Shown here: piece by piece, positions 52,647 to 62,801 of the stretch
Layout: each line of letters begins with the position of its first letter
Numbering within the stretch: position 1 is the first letter of the stretch
From: Flavobacterium marginilacus
Lineage (GTDB): Bacteria > Bacteroidota > Bacteroidia > Flavobacteriales > Flavobacteriaceae
DNA: 64,000 nucleotides
Direction: 5' to 3'
Assembly: GCF_026870155.1 (NCBI RefSeq)
Contig: NZ_CP113975.1
Span: 2,604,001 to 2,668,000 of the forward strand
Position numbers and translations under genes: made by a program
The notes under the pieces: generated by a model
What the model was told of the DNA's origin: nothing
The model's database searches: none
What the model saw: the letters and a program-made list of their open reading frames with translations, nothing else

Positions 52647-54911
52647 ATGAAACTAATCTTATTTATTTTACTTTTTAGTATGAGCATTTATGGTTTTGCA
52701 CAAGAGTTTACCGGTGACTGGAAAGGCACAATAGATAGGCGGGGTAACAAATTGGATTTAATTTTCCATATAGTAAATGACAGGGGCAAATTAGCTACTA
52801 CCTTAGACCTTCCTATACAAGAAAAAAAAGGGATTTTGTTTGACAATACCGTAATCAATGCCAAGGAAATCACTATTTCTTCCAGTAAAATGAGTATAAC
52901 TTATGTGGGTGTACTTGAAAATGACCAGTTGGTTGGATCTTACAAACAATCCGGAATGGAATCGCCTTTGACCTTATCTAAACTTGAAAACAAATTACCA
53001 GGAAATAAAGCTTTGCCTAGTTCTGAAGAAGAGTTACAAGCATTAGCTGCAAAAGACAATGGTAACTACAAATACAAAGTAGAAGATTATTTTGCTAAGC
53101 CAAAAGCATCTTCTTTTCAGCTTTCTCCTGATGGAAAATATATGTCTTATCAAGAAAAAGATGCCAATCTTAAAAATCACGTGTATGTAAAAAATATAAA
53201 AACACGAGAAGTAAAAAGAGTGATAGAAGAAAAAGGAGAATTGATCCGCAGATATGCTTGGGTAAACAACAATCATTTAATTTACATAATGGATAAAGGC
53301 GGAAACGAAAATTATCACTTGTTTTCTGTAAAAATTGATGGTAGTGCTAATAAAGAGCTGACTCCGTTTGATGGTGTAAAAGCAGATATTTTAGCCCTTC
53401 TTAAAGAAGATCCTGACCATATCATTATTTCAATGAACAAAAATAAACCTCAAATTTCTGATCCTTATCAATTAAATATCGTAACTGGAGAATTTCAGCA
53501 ACTCTATAAAAATGAAAATGTTGAAACCCCAATTGTAGATTATGATTTTGACAAAGACGGAAATTTAAGAGGTTATACAAAAATTAAAGATGGCGTTATT
53601 ACGCAATACTTTTACACAAAAGACGGAGGTGAAACCTTTAGCCTAATAAAGGAATATGGGATGGAAGATACCTTTGAGGTTTTGCAGTATAACTATTCTT
53701 CTAAAAATCCTGATGATGCTTATGTTTTAACAAATTTGGAGTCTGACAAAGCTGAAATTCAATTATATGATTTAAAATTAAATAAACCCATTAAATCAAT
53801 TTTCTCAAATGATGATTATGACGTCAGTGATATAAGTTTATCCAGAAAAAGAGGCTATGAAATAGATTGCTTTATTTACGAAGGTGATAAAAAAGAGATT
53901 GTTCCTCAAAGTAAATTCTTTAAAAATTTAGATCAAAATATAAGAAAACAATTTACGGGTTACCAATATAGAATCATTGGTGTAACGGACGATGAATCAA
54001 TGTATTTAGTTGTTGTTACAAGCGATAAAGTGGTCGGGAAATATTATACGTATGATCCCGAAAAAAACGAATTCAGCTTTCTGTATGATTTAATGCCTCA
54101 ATTGAAAGAGGAAGATATGGCAGAGATGCGCCCAATCATCTTTAAAAGCAGAGACGGAAAAACGATACATGGCTATATTACATTACCAAAAGCAACATCA
54201 GAAGTTAAAAAATTCCCTTTAATTGTAAATCCACACGGTGGTCCGCAAGGTGTTAGAGATCATTGGAGTTTTAATCCGGAAACTCAATTGTTTGCTAGCA
54301 GGGGCTATGCTACTTTACAGGTCAATTTCAGAATTTCTGGCGGGTATGGAAAAGAATTCTTTAAGTCAGGTTTTAAACAAATTGGAAGAAAACTGATGGA
54401 CGATGTGGAAGATGGTTTGCAATATGTAATTAATGAAGGTCTTGTCGATAAAACTAAAGTTGCTATTTATGGAGCAAGTCATGGTGGTTATGCTGTTTTG
54501 AGAGGGATGGAAAAAACCCCGGATTTATATGTTTGTGGTGTCGATTACTGTGGAGTCTCCAATATTTTTACTTTTATGAGTTCTATACCGGCTTATTGGA
54601 AACCTTACATAAAAATTATTAAAGGCTATTGGTATGATGTTGATGATCCAGAAGAGAAAATAATTGCCCAAGAAGTTTCTCCTGTTTTTCATATTGATAA
54701 AATTAAAAAGCCATTATTTGTGATACAGGGAGGAAACGATCCCAGAGTAAACATAAACGAGTCAGACCAAATAGTTGAAGCACTACGTAAAAAAGGATTT
54801 GTTGTTCCTTATATGGTAAAATATGATGAAGGACACGGATTTCACAAAGAAAAAAATCAAATAGAATTGTACCAAACAATGCTGGGTTTTTTAATCGAAA
54901 ATTTAAAATAA
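52647..54911 (+). CDS. Secreted prolyl oligopeptidase-family (S9) peptidase
   Basis: 754 residues. Signal peptide (MKLILFILLFSMSIYGFAQ), a ~110-residue beta domain (FTGDWKGTIDRRGNKLDL..), a beta-propeller-like region and the C-terminal alpha/beta hydrolase with GASHGG (S611), GGNDPR (D698) and DEGHGFH (H730). It is exported to the periplasm or cell surface. It starts 21 bases after the dehydratase gene, so it is in the same operon. It could trim exported peptides or protect the producer, but S9 enzymes are also general peptidases. Confidence 0.85.
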   Translation: MKLILFILLFSMSIYGFAQEFTGDWKGTIDRRGNKLDLIFHIVNDRGKLATTLDLPIQEKKGILFDNTVINAKEITISSSKMSITYVGVLENDQLVGSYKQSGMESPLTLSKLENKLPGNKALPSSEEELQALAAKDNGNYKYKVEDYFAKPKASSFQLSPDGKYMSYQEKDANLKNHVYVKNIKTREVKRVIEEKGELIRRYAWVNNNHLIYIMDKGGNENYHLFSVKIDGSANKELTPFDGVKADILALLKEDPDHIIISMNKNKPQISDPYQLNIVTGEFQQLYKNENVETPIVDYDFDKDGNLRGYTKIKDGVITQYFYTKDGGETFSLIKEYGMEDTFEVLQYNYSSKNPDDAYVLTNLESDKAEIQLYDLKLNKPIKSIFSNDDYDVSDISLSRKRGYEIDCFIYEGDKKEIVPQSKFFKNLDQNIRKQFTGYQYRIIGVTDDESMYLVVVTSDKVVGKYYTYDPEKNEFSFLYDLMPQLKEEDMAEMRPIIFKSRDGKTIHGYITLPKATSEVKKFPLIVNPHGGPQGVRDHWSFNPETQLFASRGYATLQVNFRISGGYGKEFFKSGFKQIGRKLMDDVEDGLQYVINEGLVDKTKVAIYGASHGGYAVLRGMEKTPDLYVCGVDYCGVSNIFTFMSSIPAYWKPYIKIIKGYWYDVDDPEEKIIAQEVSPVFHIDKIKKPLFVIQGGNDPRVNINESDQIVEALRKKGFVVPYMVKYDEGHGFHKEKNQIELYQTMLGFLIENLK

Positions 54912-54961
54912 TTAAACATTGCCAAAAAAATATTAGAAAGATAGTATCTCTTGTGACTTTA

Positions 54962-55010
54962 TAATAATAAGATTTCCTTTTCATGATTAAAAAAGGAAAT
55001 CTTATTATTA
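54962..55010. terminator. Strong terminator after the peptidase gene
   Basis: ATAATAAGATTTCCTTTT pairs with AAAAGGAAATCTTATTAT around a short loop, about 50 bases after the stop. Confidence 0.75.
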
Positions 55011-55053
55011 CATACATTGTATCTGAATAAATATATAAAATTCCTATTTACTT

Positions 55054-55063
55054 TTTGGCAATT
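55054..55063 (+). promoter_or_regulatory. TTTGGCAATT motif
   Basis: Fifth copy of the motif found upstream of precursors 1 and 2, here ~480 bases before the small lipoprotein gene, in a 618-base gap without other genes. Confidence 0.4.
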
Positions 55064-55150
55064 TTCTATTGTCATCGTGTTCCTTTATCATCTTTATTAT
55101 TATTTTGGCGCTGCTTTATTATAAGATGAGGTAGAAAAAAACTTCTAAAT

Positions 55151-55212
<62 letters not shown>

Positions 55213-55529
55213 TAAAAGAGAATGTAATATTACTAATGAAATGATTCCGTTTTATTGGTGATTTAGCAATTCAAAGCGAAACTCTTATCGCAAGATGATT
55301 CTGTTTTTAACTGAAATCGTCAGATTATTTTCAAAAAGACAAACCATTAAAAGTAAGAATTTTAACATTTTTTACACTTTTAGTCTAAAATCAAATCCTA
55401 AAAACGATATAGATTTGTCATGTAATATTACAAGTACAAGGAATTCCTGAAAAGCATTTTTTTAATAATCCAACGACTATTATAAAGCTGTTGCTCAAAC
55501 AAATATTTTCTAACAAAACCAAAAACGTC

Positions 55530-55679
55530 ATGAAACATTTTTATTATATTATCGCGATTATATCATTACTAGCCACTTTAAACTCTTGTACTGCAGACGA
55601 AATAGAAACTGACAAACCTAAAGTTCAAGCTGAAGTTGACCCAAATAATTCTGGCAGCATAATCCCACCAAAAAAATAA
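55530..55679 (+). CDS. Small lipoprotein-like peptide
   Basis: 49 residues from ATG 55530. The signal sequence MKHFYYIIAIISLLATLNSC has a lipobox-like Cys at residue 20, followed by a short acidic part (TADEIETDKPKVQAEVDP) and NNSGSIIPPKK. Probably a membrane-anchored peptide or a precursor of a peptide signal; the following sensor kinase is also a lipoprotein, so they may work together. No known family. Confidence 0.6.
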   Translation: MKHFYYIIAIISLLATLNSCTADEIETDKPKVQAEVDPNNSGSIIPPKK

Positions 55680-55765
55680 CCTTTTTAATTTTTTTAGTAT
55701 TATTTTTTTTGCATATTAAAAAGTCTGAAAAAATGTACTTTTACACTTATTTTAATTAAAAACGA

Positions 55766-57820
55766 TTGAAACAATTTACAACAATATTTATTTTTAGTAT
55801 TTTTTTTATTGGATGCGAGCGTAAAAATCAAAATTCTTACACTTCAAATGCTAATAATTTAGATTCGTTGATTTCAACTTCTACATATAAAAACATAACT
55901 AAAGAAGAAAGGTTAGAAAAGGCGTTATTAGCTTCTGAAATTATTCAAAATAATGACACTTTAGTGATATCATCTGACTATTATTTTGAATTGGCAGATT
56001 CATTTTTTCAACTTGGCGAGACTGAGAAATGTATACACTTACTGCAAAAGCTGTATCGAAAATCAATTTTATTAAATGATAACGAAGGTATTCAGAATGC
56101 AAGTTACAGTATTGCAATTGTTTATAATAAAGAAACAAAATATGATTCGGCTTATTATTACTTTACAAAATCAGAGAAAATCCATTTAAAAAAAAAGAAT
56201 GATAATTTATTGGGTAATTTAAAGATATGGAAAGCAGAAATATTATCTTTTAAAAATGACTATGTAGGAGCTGAAAAATTAGCGATTGAAGCATTAAAAC
56301 TGGGTATTGAAAAAGATAACAACCTGCTGATTTACAATTGTTATCTCACTTTAGGAAGTACACTTGTGGGGCTAGATAATTATGAAAAAGCTGTAGATTA
56401 TTATAATAAAGCTATTAGAATTTGTGAAAAATTAAAAACAAATTCTAATTATTTATCTTACAAATGCCAGCCCTACAATCATATTGCTAATATATATGTA
56501 AAAACTCAAAAATATAAAAAAGCTATTGCATTTGCAGAACAAGGGTTAGCTATAGCAGATTTCAAAAAAATAGATCCTCCTATTTATTGTTATCTTACTA
56601 ATAAACTGGCTTATTCTAAATTTAAACTGGGTAACAAATCGTCATTAAAACAATTTGAAGAAAATTTAAAAATGGGTAAAAGTATTAGTAACATTCCCGT
56701 TCAAATTACTTCCAAAACTTATTTAGGTGAATATCATTTAAATCAAAAAAACAATTTAAGAGCCAACTACTATTTAAAGGATGCGCAATTACAAGCACAT
56801 AAAAATAATCTTTTTGAAGACGAACTCAGAATTCTTAAATTATTATCTTCAGCAAATCCTCAAAAAAAATTCTATTATACGAATAAATACATACATCTTA
56901 ATGATAGTCTTCAAGATGTAGAACGTACTTCTCGTAATAAATATGCCCGTATAGAGTTTGAAACCGACCAAATAATCCAAGAAAAAAAAATAGTTGAGAA
57001 TAAAAAAAATGAAATCTCTAAACAATTTATTCTATATGCTGTCATAAGTAGCTTAGCTTTATTATTATTATCAATTATTTTATATCACAAAAACAAGAAT
57101 ATCAAACTTGAAAAATTGTTTCGCAAACAAGAACAAGCTCTAAACGATTCGCAAATTTATAATTTAATGCTTTCAAATCAGCAAAAGATGGAAGAAGGCA
57201 GGCTTATTGAAAAACAACGAATTTCTAGAGATCTCCATGATGGGATAATTGGGAAATTGTCAGCAATACGTATGAACTTATACGAAATAAAACACAGTCA
57301 ATCGCCGGAATCGATAAAAAAGCATTTAGAACATATTGCTTGTATGAAAGATATTGAGGAAGAAATTAGGAATCTAACACACGAACTAAACACTACAGTT
57401 TTTTCAGGTTCTGATGATTTTGAAGCCATTATTAAAGCGTTATTTAGTGAGTTAAATATTAATCCATTAGCTAAAATAAGCATAGAAGTTGACCCGAGAA
57501 TAGTATGGTCAGTTATTGATAAAAATGTAAAAATGAATCTTTACAGAATTTTTCAAGAAGCATTACAGAACATTAATAAATATGCAGATGCTAATTTAAT
57601 AACGATTGCAATTGCTAAAAATGAAACAAGTATAAGTATTCAAATTGCAGATAATGGTAAAGGTTTTGATGTAACGCATACAAAAAAAGGAATTGGATTA
57701 AAAAATATGAATCATCGCACAATGGAGCTTAAGGGACAATTCTCTATAGAATCGAAACAAAATATAGGAACAAAAATAAATTTGTCAATTCCAATAGAAT
57801 TTAATAGCTTTGAGTTTTAA
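55766..57820 (+). CDS. TPR lipoprotein sensor histidine kinase
   Basis: 684 residues from TTG 55766 (MKQFTTIFIFSIFFIGC, lipobox Cys at 17); no better ATG was seen. TPR-like repeats occupy ~40-410 on the outside, a membrane helix lies at ~423-445 (FILYAVISSLALLLLSIILY), then comes a HisKA_3 domain with the phospho-His in RISRDLHDG (H491) and a HATPase domain (QEALQNINKYADAN, IADNGKGFD, GIGLKNMNHR). This is the NarL-type kinase partner of the response regulator that starts 7 bases downstream. The TPRs suggest it senses a peptide or protein outside the inner membrane. Confidence 0.88.
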   Translation: MKQFTTIFIFSIFFIGCERKNQNSYTSNANNLDSLISTSTYKNITKEERLEKALLASEIIQNNDTLVISSDYYFELADSFFQLGETEKCIHLLQKLYRKSILLNDNEGIQNASYSIAIVYNKETKYDSAYYYFTKSEKIHLKKKNDNLLGNLKIWKAEILSFKNDYVGAEKLAIEALKLGIEKDNNLLIYNCYLTLGSTLVGLDNYEKAVDYYNKAIRICEKLKTNSNYLSYKCQPYNHIANIYVKTQKYKKAIAFAEQGLAIADFKKIDPPIYCYLTNKLAYSKFKLGNKSSLKQFEENLKMGKSISNIPVQITSKTYLGEYHLNQKNNLRANYYLKDAQLQAHKNNLFEDELRILKLLSSANPQKKFYYTNKYIHLNDSLQDVERTSRNKYARIEFETDQIIQEKKIVENKKNEISKQFILYAVISSLALLLLSIILYHKNKNIKLEKLFRKQEQALNDSQIYNLMLSNQQKMEEGRLIEKQRISRDLHDGIIGKLSAIRMNLYEIKHSQSPESIKKHLEHIACMKDIEEEIRNLTHELNTTVFSGSDDFEAIIKALFSELNINPLAKISIEVDPRIVWSVIDKNVKMNLYRIFQEALQNINKYADANLITIAIAKNETSISIQIADNGKGFDVTHTKKGIGLKNMNHRTMELKGQFSIESKQNIGTKINLSIPIEFNSFEF

Positions 57821-57826
57821 ATACTA

Positions 57827-58489
57827 ATGACAAGAAAAATACTAATAGTTGAAGACCATCCTTCAATGATTACTGGATATCAAACTATTCTGTCTCACAA
57901 TAACTTAGGACATCAGTTAGAGTTCTATTCTGCAAACAATTGTAAAGCTGCTTACGATTTTATTTCAAATGAAATTCAATCAATTCCTTTTGATTTGGTA
58001 ATGCTAGATTATAGTTTACCATCTTTTCCCGAAAAGGACATTTTTGATGGTGGTGATTTAGCACTTTTGGTTCATGAGTTTATTCCTACTGCAAAAACAT
58101 TAATTATAACTTCGCATTTTGAAAGTGTTATTTTGTACAATATTTATCAAAAAACACATGTCAACGGAATTATGGTCAAAACTGATTTCGACGATGAAGA
58201 ATTGTTGCTGGCTTATGAAAAAGTCATGACTGGTGAAAACTATTTTAGTAAAACTGCCAAAAAAGCGAAAACGGAACGTTTGTTAGCCGAAGGTCATTTT
58301 GATACTATTGATCGCCAAATTATAACACTTATTTCCAATGGATGTCAAATAAAAACCATTGCAAGTACTATAAAAGTTTCGGAAGATACTGTTAAAAAAC
58401 GCAAAAGTAAGATAAAGGATATTTTAGGTATTGATAAAGGCAATGACGAAGATATTTTGCGTGAGTGTAGATTATTACGAATGATATAG
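57827..58489 (+). CDS. LuxR/NarL-type response regulator
   Basis: 220 residues. Receiver domain (1-~130) with acidic pocket EDHPS and phospho-acceptor D61 in MLDYSLP, the conserved Thr/Ser in IITSHF and Lys in IMVKTDF. C-terminal LuxR HTH (IDRQIITLISNGCQIKTIASTIKVSEDTVKKRKSKIKDIL). It starts 7 bases after the kinase. Its DNA targets could be the motifs in the RiPP locus (TTTGGCAATT or TTTTACACTT), which is inference. Confidence 0.92.
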   Translation: MTRKILIVEDHPSMITGYQTILSHNNLGHQLEFYSANNCKAAYDFISNEIQSIPFDLVMLDYSLPSFPEKDIFDGGDLALLVHEFIPTAKTLIITSHFESVILYNIYQKTHVNGIMVKTDFDDEELLLAYEKVMTGENYFSKTAKKAKTERLLAEGHFDTIDRQIITLISNGCQIKTIASTIKVSEDTVKKRKSKIKDILGIDKGNDEDILRECRLLRMI

Positions 58490-59808
58490 AAAAAGTTAAA
58501 TGTTTTTTTTTGTTATATAATTACGTCATTCTACAAGGATAAAATTTATTATAAACACTTTTATGCTGTCTACTTAAAAGTACGTAAATGTTTAGCTAGC
58601 TGCTAAATTTATTGATTACAGAACTTGATACAGACAAACCTTTTCTATTTGAAAAAACTTTATTTCACAACAAATCATACGGAGATTAATCCTTTTAGCT
58701 ACAAAAAAAGGTTGCAATGTTTAAGAAGAAGCAATAAAAATCGGGATGCATAATCTTAATCTCTCCTTCTTTTATCTGGATAGAAAACTCTTTTTTTCAA
58801 CAGACTTATGCTAAATTAATTGCAAATGACTATAGGTTTAGATATTTTTATCTTTGGTTTCAGATAAATTTTCATTGTTGATATAGCTTCTCAAGATTAT
58901 TATGCAAATCCTTTAGCGATGATCATTTTTTTTTTGAAATTATTTTCTTATATATTTGAAATTTGGTATTTCTCTTTTAGATGTTTTTCGTCATAAAAGA
59001 TGCTATAAGATTACTTTTTTGATTTGCTTCACAATTTATATTTTGGGTATATTCATATCTAATATTTGTATTAGTCCCCTCTTTTACTATTAAAAAAAAT
59101 CGTTGCCTAATGCTAATTTACATTGGTCTATTTATTCTTATATAATTTTTGTGGTGCCGATATAGTCTTGGTATATGTTTTTTATTAAATAAATTATGAT
59201 TTTTTGTAACCATTTAGTTTGTTAAAGATTTGTTTTTACTGATTTTAAGATTAATAAATATGAATTATTTATATTTAAATTTACGGATGTAAAGCTGAAT
59301 TTTTTTTTTACTCTTTGTAAAAAAACTAAAAAGAGCCAGAATGATATCATTGTGACTTTGCAGTGTTTTTTTATGACTAAATATGTACTTTTCTCTTCTT
59401 TATAAAAACGACCTAAATAACTTTAAACATCACTACAGATTGAAGTAATACGAGGTTTTTTTCTTGTAAGTTGACCGATTTCATAGATGTTCACTCCCAT
59501 ACATCGAGCTGAATAGTTAGTAATTTTTAACTTTTTTTACACTTAAAGTGTAAAAAAACAAAAAAATCTTACAGTAGTTTTGACATATCAAATTGCTTTA
59601 GAATTATTTATAACTAAAATTTTAGAGTTTAGAAAAGCTGATAAAACAGAATGATAATTTAAGTAATAAAAGCGTATAAGTCGTTTTAAGAATCTGTTTT
59701 TGAGAGTCTTGAAAATAAAAATCAAATGACTTTAAATCTGCTTAAAAAGATATTAGTACTCGATTTTTGAAAATTAGTAATCAATAGAATTAATTACCAT
59801 TACAAATC
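58490..59808. other. 1.3 kb AT-rich gap
   Basis: No ORF with a credible start or conserved look was seen on either strand. Near the right end is a palindrome TTTTTACACTTAAAGTGTAA (59534-59553), matching TTTTACACTT sites at 55368-55380 and 55739-55748. Otherwise nothing recognised; it could hold a regulatory RNA or decayed genes. Confidence 0.5.
59532..59557. promoter_or_regulatory. TTTTACACTT palindrome
   Basis: ACACTT and AAGTGT face each other with flanking T and A runs, 250 bases before the AraC-type gene. Single half-sites TTTTACACTT occur before the small lipoprotein (55368) and the kinase (55739). Possible operator of the two-component system, or a terminator. Confidence 0.4.
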
Positions 59809-60462
59809 ATGAATACAACAGCAAAGAAAACTGCAATAGATTGGTCTTCACCAGATATTTTAAATCATTTATTCTCACATATAAAGAGTCCATTAGATTC
59901 TATTATTACAGCTAGTACAGCTGGCACACCTGGGAACGAGATTAAAAATGAGATTATTTTTTCTAGCAGTAATGAAATTAATGATCTTATAGAGGAAATA
60001 TTAAATGAAATGAAATCTAAATCAGTAAGCTTAACAATACGAAGTCGGCCTGATATTTTTGAGATTTATGAATCAAATAAGAATGTTCAGCATTTATGCT
60101 CAAATAAGATCACTCCTGAAAAAGTTACAAAAAACGACCAAAATTGGTTAATAAACTTAGAGAAAGAAATTTATAATTCCATTTCTAAGGATGATCTTGA
60201 TTTGTATTATTTATCGTGTAAAATGGCTGTAAGTGAAAGACAGCTTCATAGAAAAATTGCAAATTTAGTTTACTTAACTCCTAATAAATACATACGCATA
60301 CTAAGGCTGCATAAAGCAAAGCAACTAATAGATAACTATATTCAAGATTCCATTTCTCAAGTTTCTTATTCTGTTGGATATAATGATTCTCATTATTTTT
60401 CAAAATTGTTCAGTAATCAATATGATATATCCCCCAAAGCATTAATAAACTCACTAGCCTAA
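59809..60462 (+). CDS. AraC-type regulator with kinase-dimerisation-like N-terminus
   Basis: 217 residues. C-terminal AraC HTH pair (~120-217: DLDLYYLSCKMAVSERQLHRKIANLVYLTPNKYIRILRLHKAK and ISQVSYSVGYNDSHYFSKLFSNQYDISPKALI). The N-terminal ~90 residues are not a typical sensor: LNHLFSHIKSPLDSII and EINDLIEEILNEM look like the two helices of a histidine kinase DHp region, without a catalytic ATPase domain. It may be a cut-down hybrid sensor. It lies upstream of the export genes and is probably their regulator. Confidence 0.82.
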   Translation: MNTTAKKTAIDWSSPDILNHLFSHIKSPLDSIITASTAGTPGNEIKNEIIFSSSNEINDLIEEILNEMKSKSVSLTIRSRPDIFEIYESNKNVQHLCSNKITPEKVTKNDQNWLINLEKEIYNSISKDDLDLYYLSCKMAVSERQLHRKIANLVYLTPNKYIRILRLHKAKQLIDNYIQDSISQVSYSVGYNDSHYFSKLFSNQYDISPKALINSLA

Positions 60463-60672
60463 AAGAGTCTGATAAAAAAGTATTAATTAAATGCAGAATT
60501 TCTTTAAATCCACTTTAAAAGATTTTGAATTAAACGAAAATAATTTAGGCTGTATTAATGTAACGTTGTTGAGCAGTGTACAATTATTACTGATTATCAA
60601 AGGCTGTAAGATTCTTTAATGAATTTTTAAATAAAGCATAATTAAATAACCATAACCTTAAAAATATATATT

Positions 60673-61212
60673 ATGAAACGAGTGCTTTTTTTCTTAGGTC
60701 AATTAGATGACAGAGATGTGGAATGGATGATCCAGAATGGACAAAAAATAGAATTAAAAACTGGCGAGAAACTGATCCAGAAAGGAAATTATGTTGATAG
60801 TTTATTCATTTTACTATCAGGTCAATTGTCAATTTTTTCAGATGAGACTGGTGGTGAAGAAATTGCGCTGCTGGGAGCTGGAGAAGTTGTAGGTGAAATG
60901 TCTTTTTTAGAATCTAGGCCTCCTTCGGTTTCTGTCATTTCAAAAAATGCATCCGTTGTCTATAAAATATCTCGTAATGCAATAGACTCAAGGCTTTCTT
61001 CAAATCCAGATTTTAAAGCTAATTTTTATTACTCATTGGCATTATTTCTTTCTAATAGATTAAGAAAAACAACAGATCGTTTAGGATATGGGGTTCCTGA
61101 AGAAGAGGATTTAATTGATACAAAAGTATTAGATGTGCTTTCTCAAGCTGGTGCTCGTTTTAGTCAAATATTAAATAAATTTTCCGAGGTTAAATTAAGC
61201 GTTAATTATTAA
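60673..61212 (+). CDS. Bacteriocin-transport-associated cyclic-nucleotide-binding protein
   Basis: 179 residues. It has the full pattern of the small cNMP-binding proteins found beside NHLM export genes (TIGR03896 type): MKRVLFFLGQLDDRDVEWMI, GEKLIQKGNYVDSLFILLSGQLSIF, GEEIALLGAGEVVGEMSFLESRPPSVSV with the phosphate-binding Glu-x-Ser..Arg region, FYYSLALFLSNRLRKTTDRLGYG. No DNA-binding domain. It would respond to cAMP or cGMP. The TolC-like gene starts 10 bases downstream. The membrane cyclase at 47042 is a candidate source of its ligand. Confidence 0.9.
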   Translation: MKRVLFFLGQLDDRDVEWMIQNGQKIELKTGEKLIQKGNYVDSLFILLSGQLSIFSDETGGEEIALLGAGEVVGEMSFLESRPPSVSVISKNASVVYKISRNAIDSRLSSNPDFKANFYYSLALFLSNRLRKTTDRLGYGVPEEEDLIDTKVLDVLSQAGARFSQILNKFSEVKLSVNY

Positions 61213-61221
61213 GGTTCAAAT

Positions 61222-62787
61222 ATGAGGAGTTACTTTTTGTTTTATATTTTATTGACTACAAGTAATATTTTATATTGTCAGTCTAAAATTAAATGTGATT
61301 TAATAGAGGTCTCAAGTATTGCATTTAATAAAAATCCAACGATAAAAAGCGCTAATTACTCTATCCAAAATGCCGAAGCTAATTTTCAACTTCAAAAAAG
61401 TATATTTGATTTTAACTTAAATTCAGAAATTGCATATAAAAATGATAAATACAATCTTTTTGATGCCGATTCTAGAAATAAATACGTCGATAAAGCCCTA
61501 AAAAATAATTCATTTGATGTTTCAACGGGCTTACAAAAAACATTACGTTCCGGACAAATAGTAAATGTAAGTTTAAATTATAATTATAATAATAGTAATT
61601 ATCCCTATAATTCCTTTGCTGAATATGTTGGCGCTTTTTATGGTAATCATTCTAGCAATGTTAATCTTACATTAACCCAGCCTCTTTTAAGAGGAAGAGG
61701 AGGAAAGGTAACTACAGCATCAGAAAAAGCATCAGTTTTTTATATCAATAAAAGTAAACATGATTATGAATTTGCAAATTCTTATGAAATTGAGCAAATT
61801 GGTATTGCCTATTGGAGTTACTATACTGCATATAAGAGTTTATCCATTTATATTCAAAATGAAAATAGGGTAAGAGAAGTGTTAAATATGACTATTGAGC
61901 TTGTAAAAGCTGATAAAAAACCACAAAGTGATTTAGATCAGGTTAATGCCGATTTAAGTAATCAAGAAAGGCTAACCGCTCTTGCAAAACAAGATCTATT
62001 TAATGCAAGATTAAATTTAGGACGAGTTATTGGTCTAAGCGATGACGAAAGTCAAAGATTGGATACCCCTATTAATGACTTTCCAACTATTTCAGAATCT
62101 GGATATTATAGTGATATTGATAAAAATGCACTTATTAAAATTGCTAAGAATAATAGAGGTGACGTAAAGGCAATTGGAGAAGAATATAAAGCAATAGAGC
62201 TTCAATACCTATTAGCAGCAAACAATCTAGAGCCTCAATTAAATTTAGTAGCATTTGCTTTTTATGGAAGTGCAAGCATTGGGAATGGTCTTGATAAATC
62301 TTGGTCTTCTCTTACTAACAATCAAGGTCAGGATATTGGAGCTGGAGCTAAACTAATATTCTCTTTTCCACTCAATAACAATCTGGCAAAAGGGAATTAT
62401 TCAAGAAGTAAAATCGCTTTACAAAATCAATCCACAATAAATGAAAACACTAATAGAAATATTGAATTGAATATTGATTTAGCAGTTAATAATTTGATTA
62501 ATAGCGTTTTGGTTCTTATAAAATCAAAGGAAGCTTTTGATTTTTCTCAAAATGCTTTTAATAATGAACAGATAAAGTTTCAATCAGGTTTAACTACTCT
62601 CTTAAATTTAATGATATTTCAAGAAAGGCTTACTTCTTCAGAATTACAGAATTTAAACGCACAGCAGCAGTTTTCAAATGCAATCATAATTCTTAGACAT
62701 GAAACAGGAACTCTTATTTATAAAGAAGATCTTGGGTTTAAGATTACTCAAAATGCATTTTATACTATTCCTAATACGGAAAATTAA
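61222..62787 (+). CDS. TolC-like outer membrane efflux protein
   Basis: 521 residues. Signal peptide (MRSYFLFYILLTTSNILYC) and the two structural repeats of outer membrane efflux proteins: long helices with QNAEANFQLQKS and AVNNLINSVLVLIKSKEAFDFSQNAFNNEQIKFQSG, and beta segments TLTQPLLRGRGG and KLIFSFPLNN. It forms the outer membrane channel of a type I-like exporter. 10 bases after the cNMP gene, 14 before the HlyD gene, clearly one operon. Confidence 0.88.
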   Translation: MRSYFLFYILLTTSNILYCQSKIKCDLIEVSSIAFNKNPTIKSANYSIQNAEANFQLQKSIFDFNLNSEIAYKNDKYNLFDADSRNKYVDKALKNNSFDVSTGLQKTLRSGQIVNVSLNYNYNNSNYPYNSFAEYVGAFYGNHSSNVNLTLTQPLLRGRGGKVTTASEKASVFYINKSKHDYEFANSYEIEQIGIAYWSYYTAYKSLSIYIQNENRVREVLNMTIELVKADKKPQSDLDQVNADLSNQERLTALAKQDLFNARLNLGRVIGLSDDESQRLDTPINDFPTISESGYYSDIDKNALIKIAKNNRGDVKAIGEEYKAIELQYLLAANNLEPQLNLVAFAFYGSASIGNGLDKSWSSLTNNQGQDIGAGAKLIFSFPLNNNLAKGNYSRSKIALQNQSTINENTNRNIELNIDLAVNNLINSVLVLIKSKEAFDFSQNAFNNEQIKFQSGLTTLLNLMIFQERLTSSELQNLNAQQQFSNAIIILRHETGTLIYKEDLGFKITQNAFYTIPNTEN

Positions 62788-62801
62788 AAACATATAAAAT
62801 T

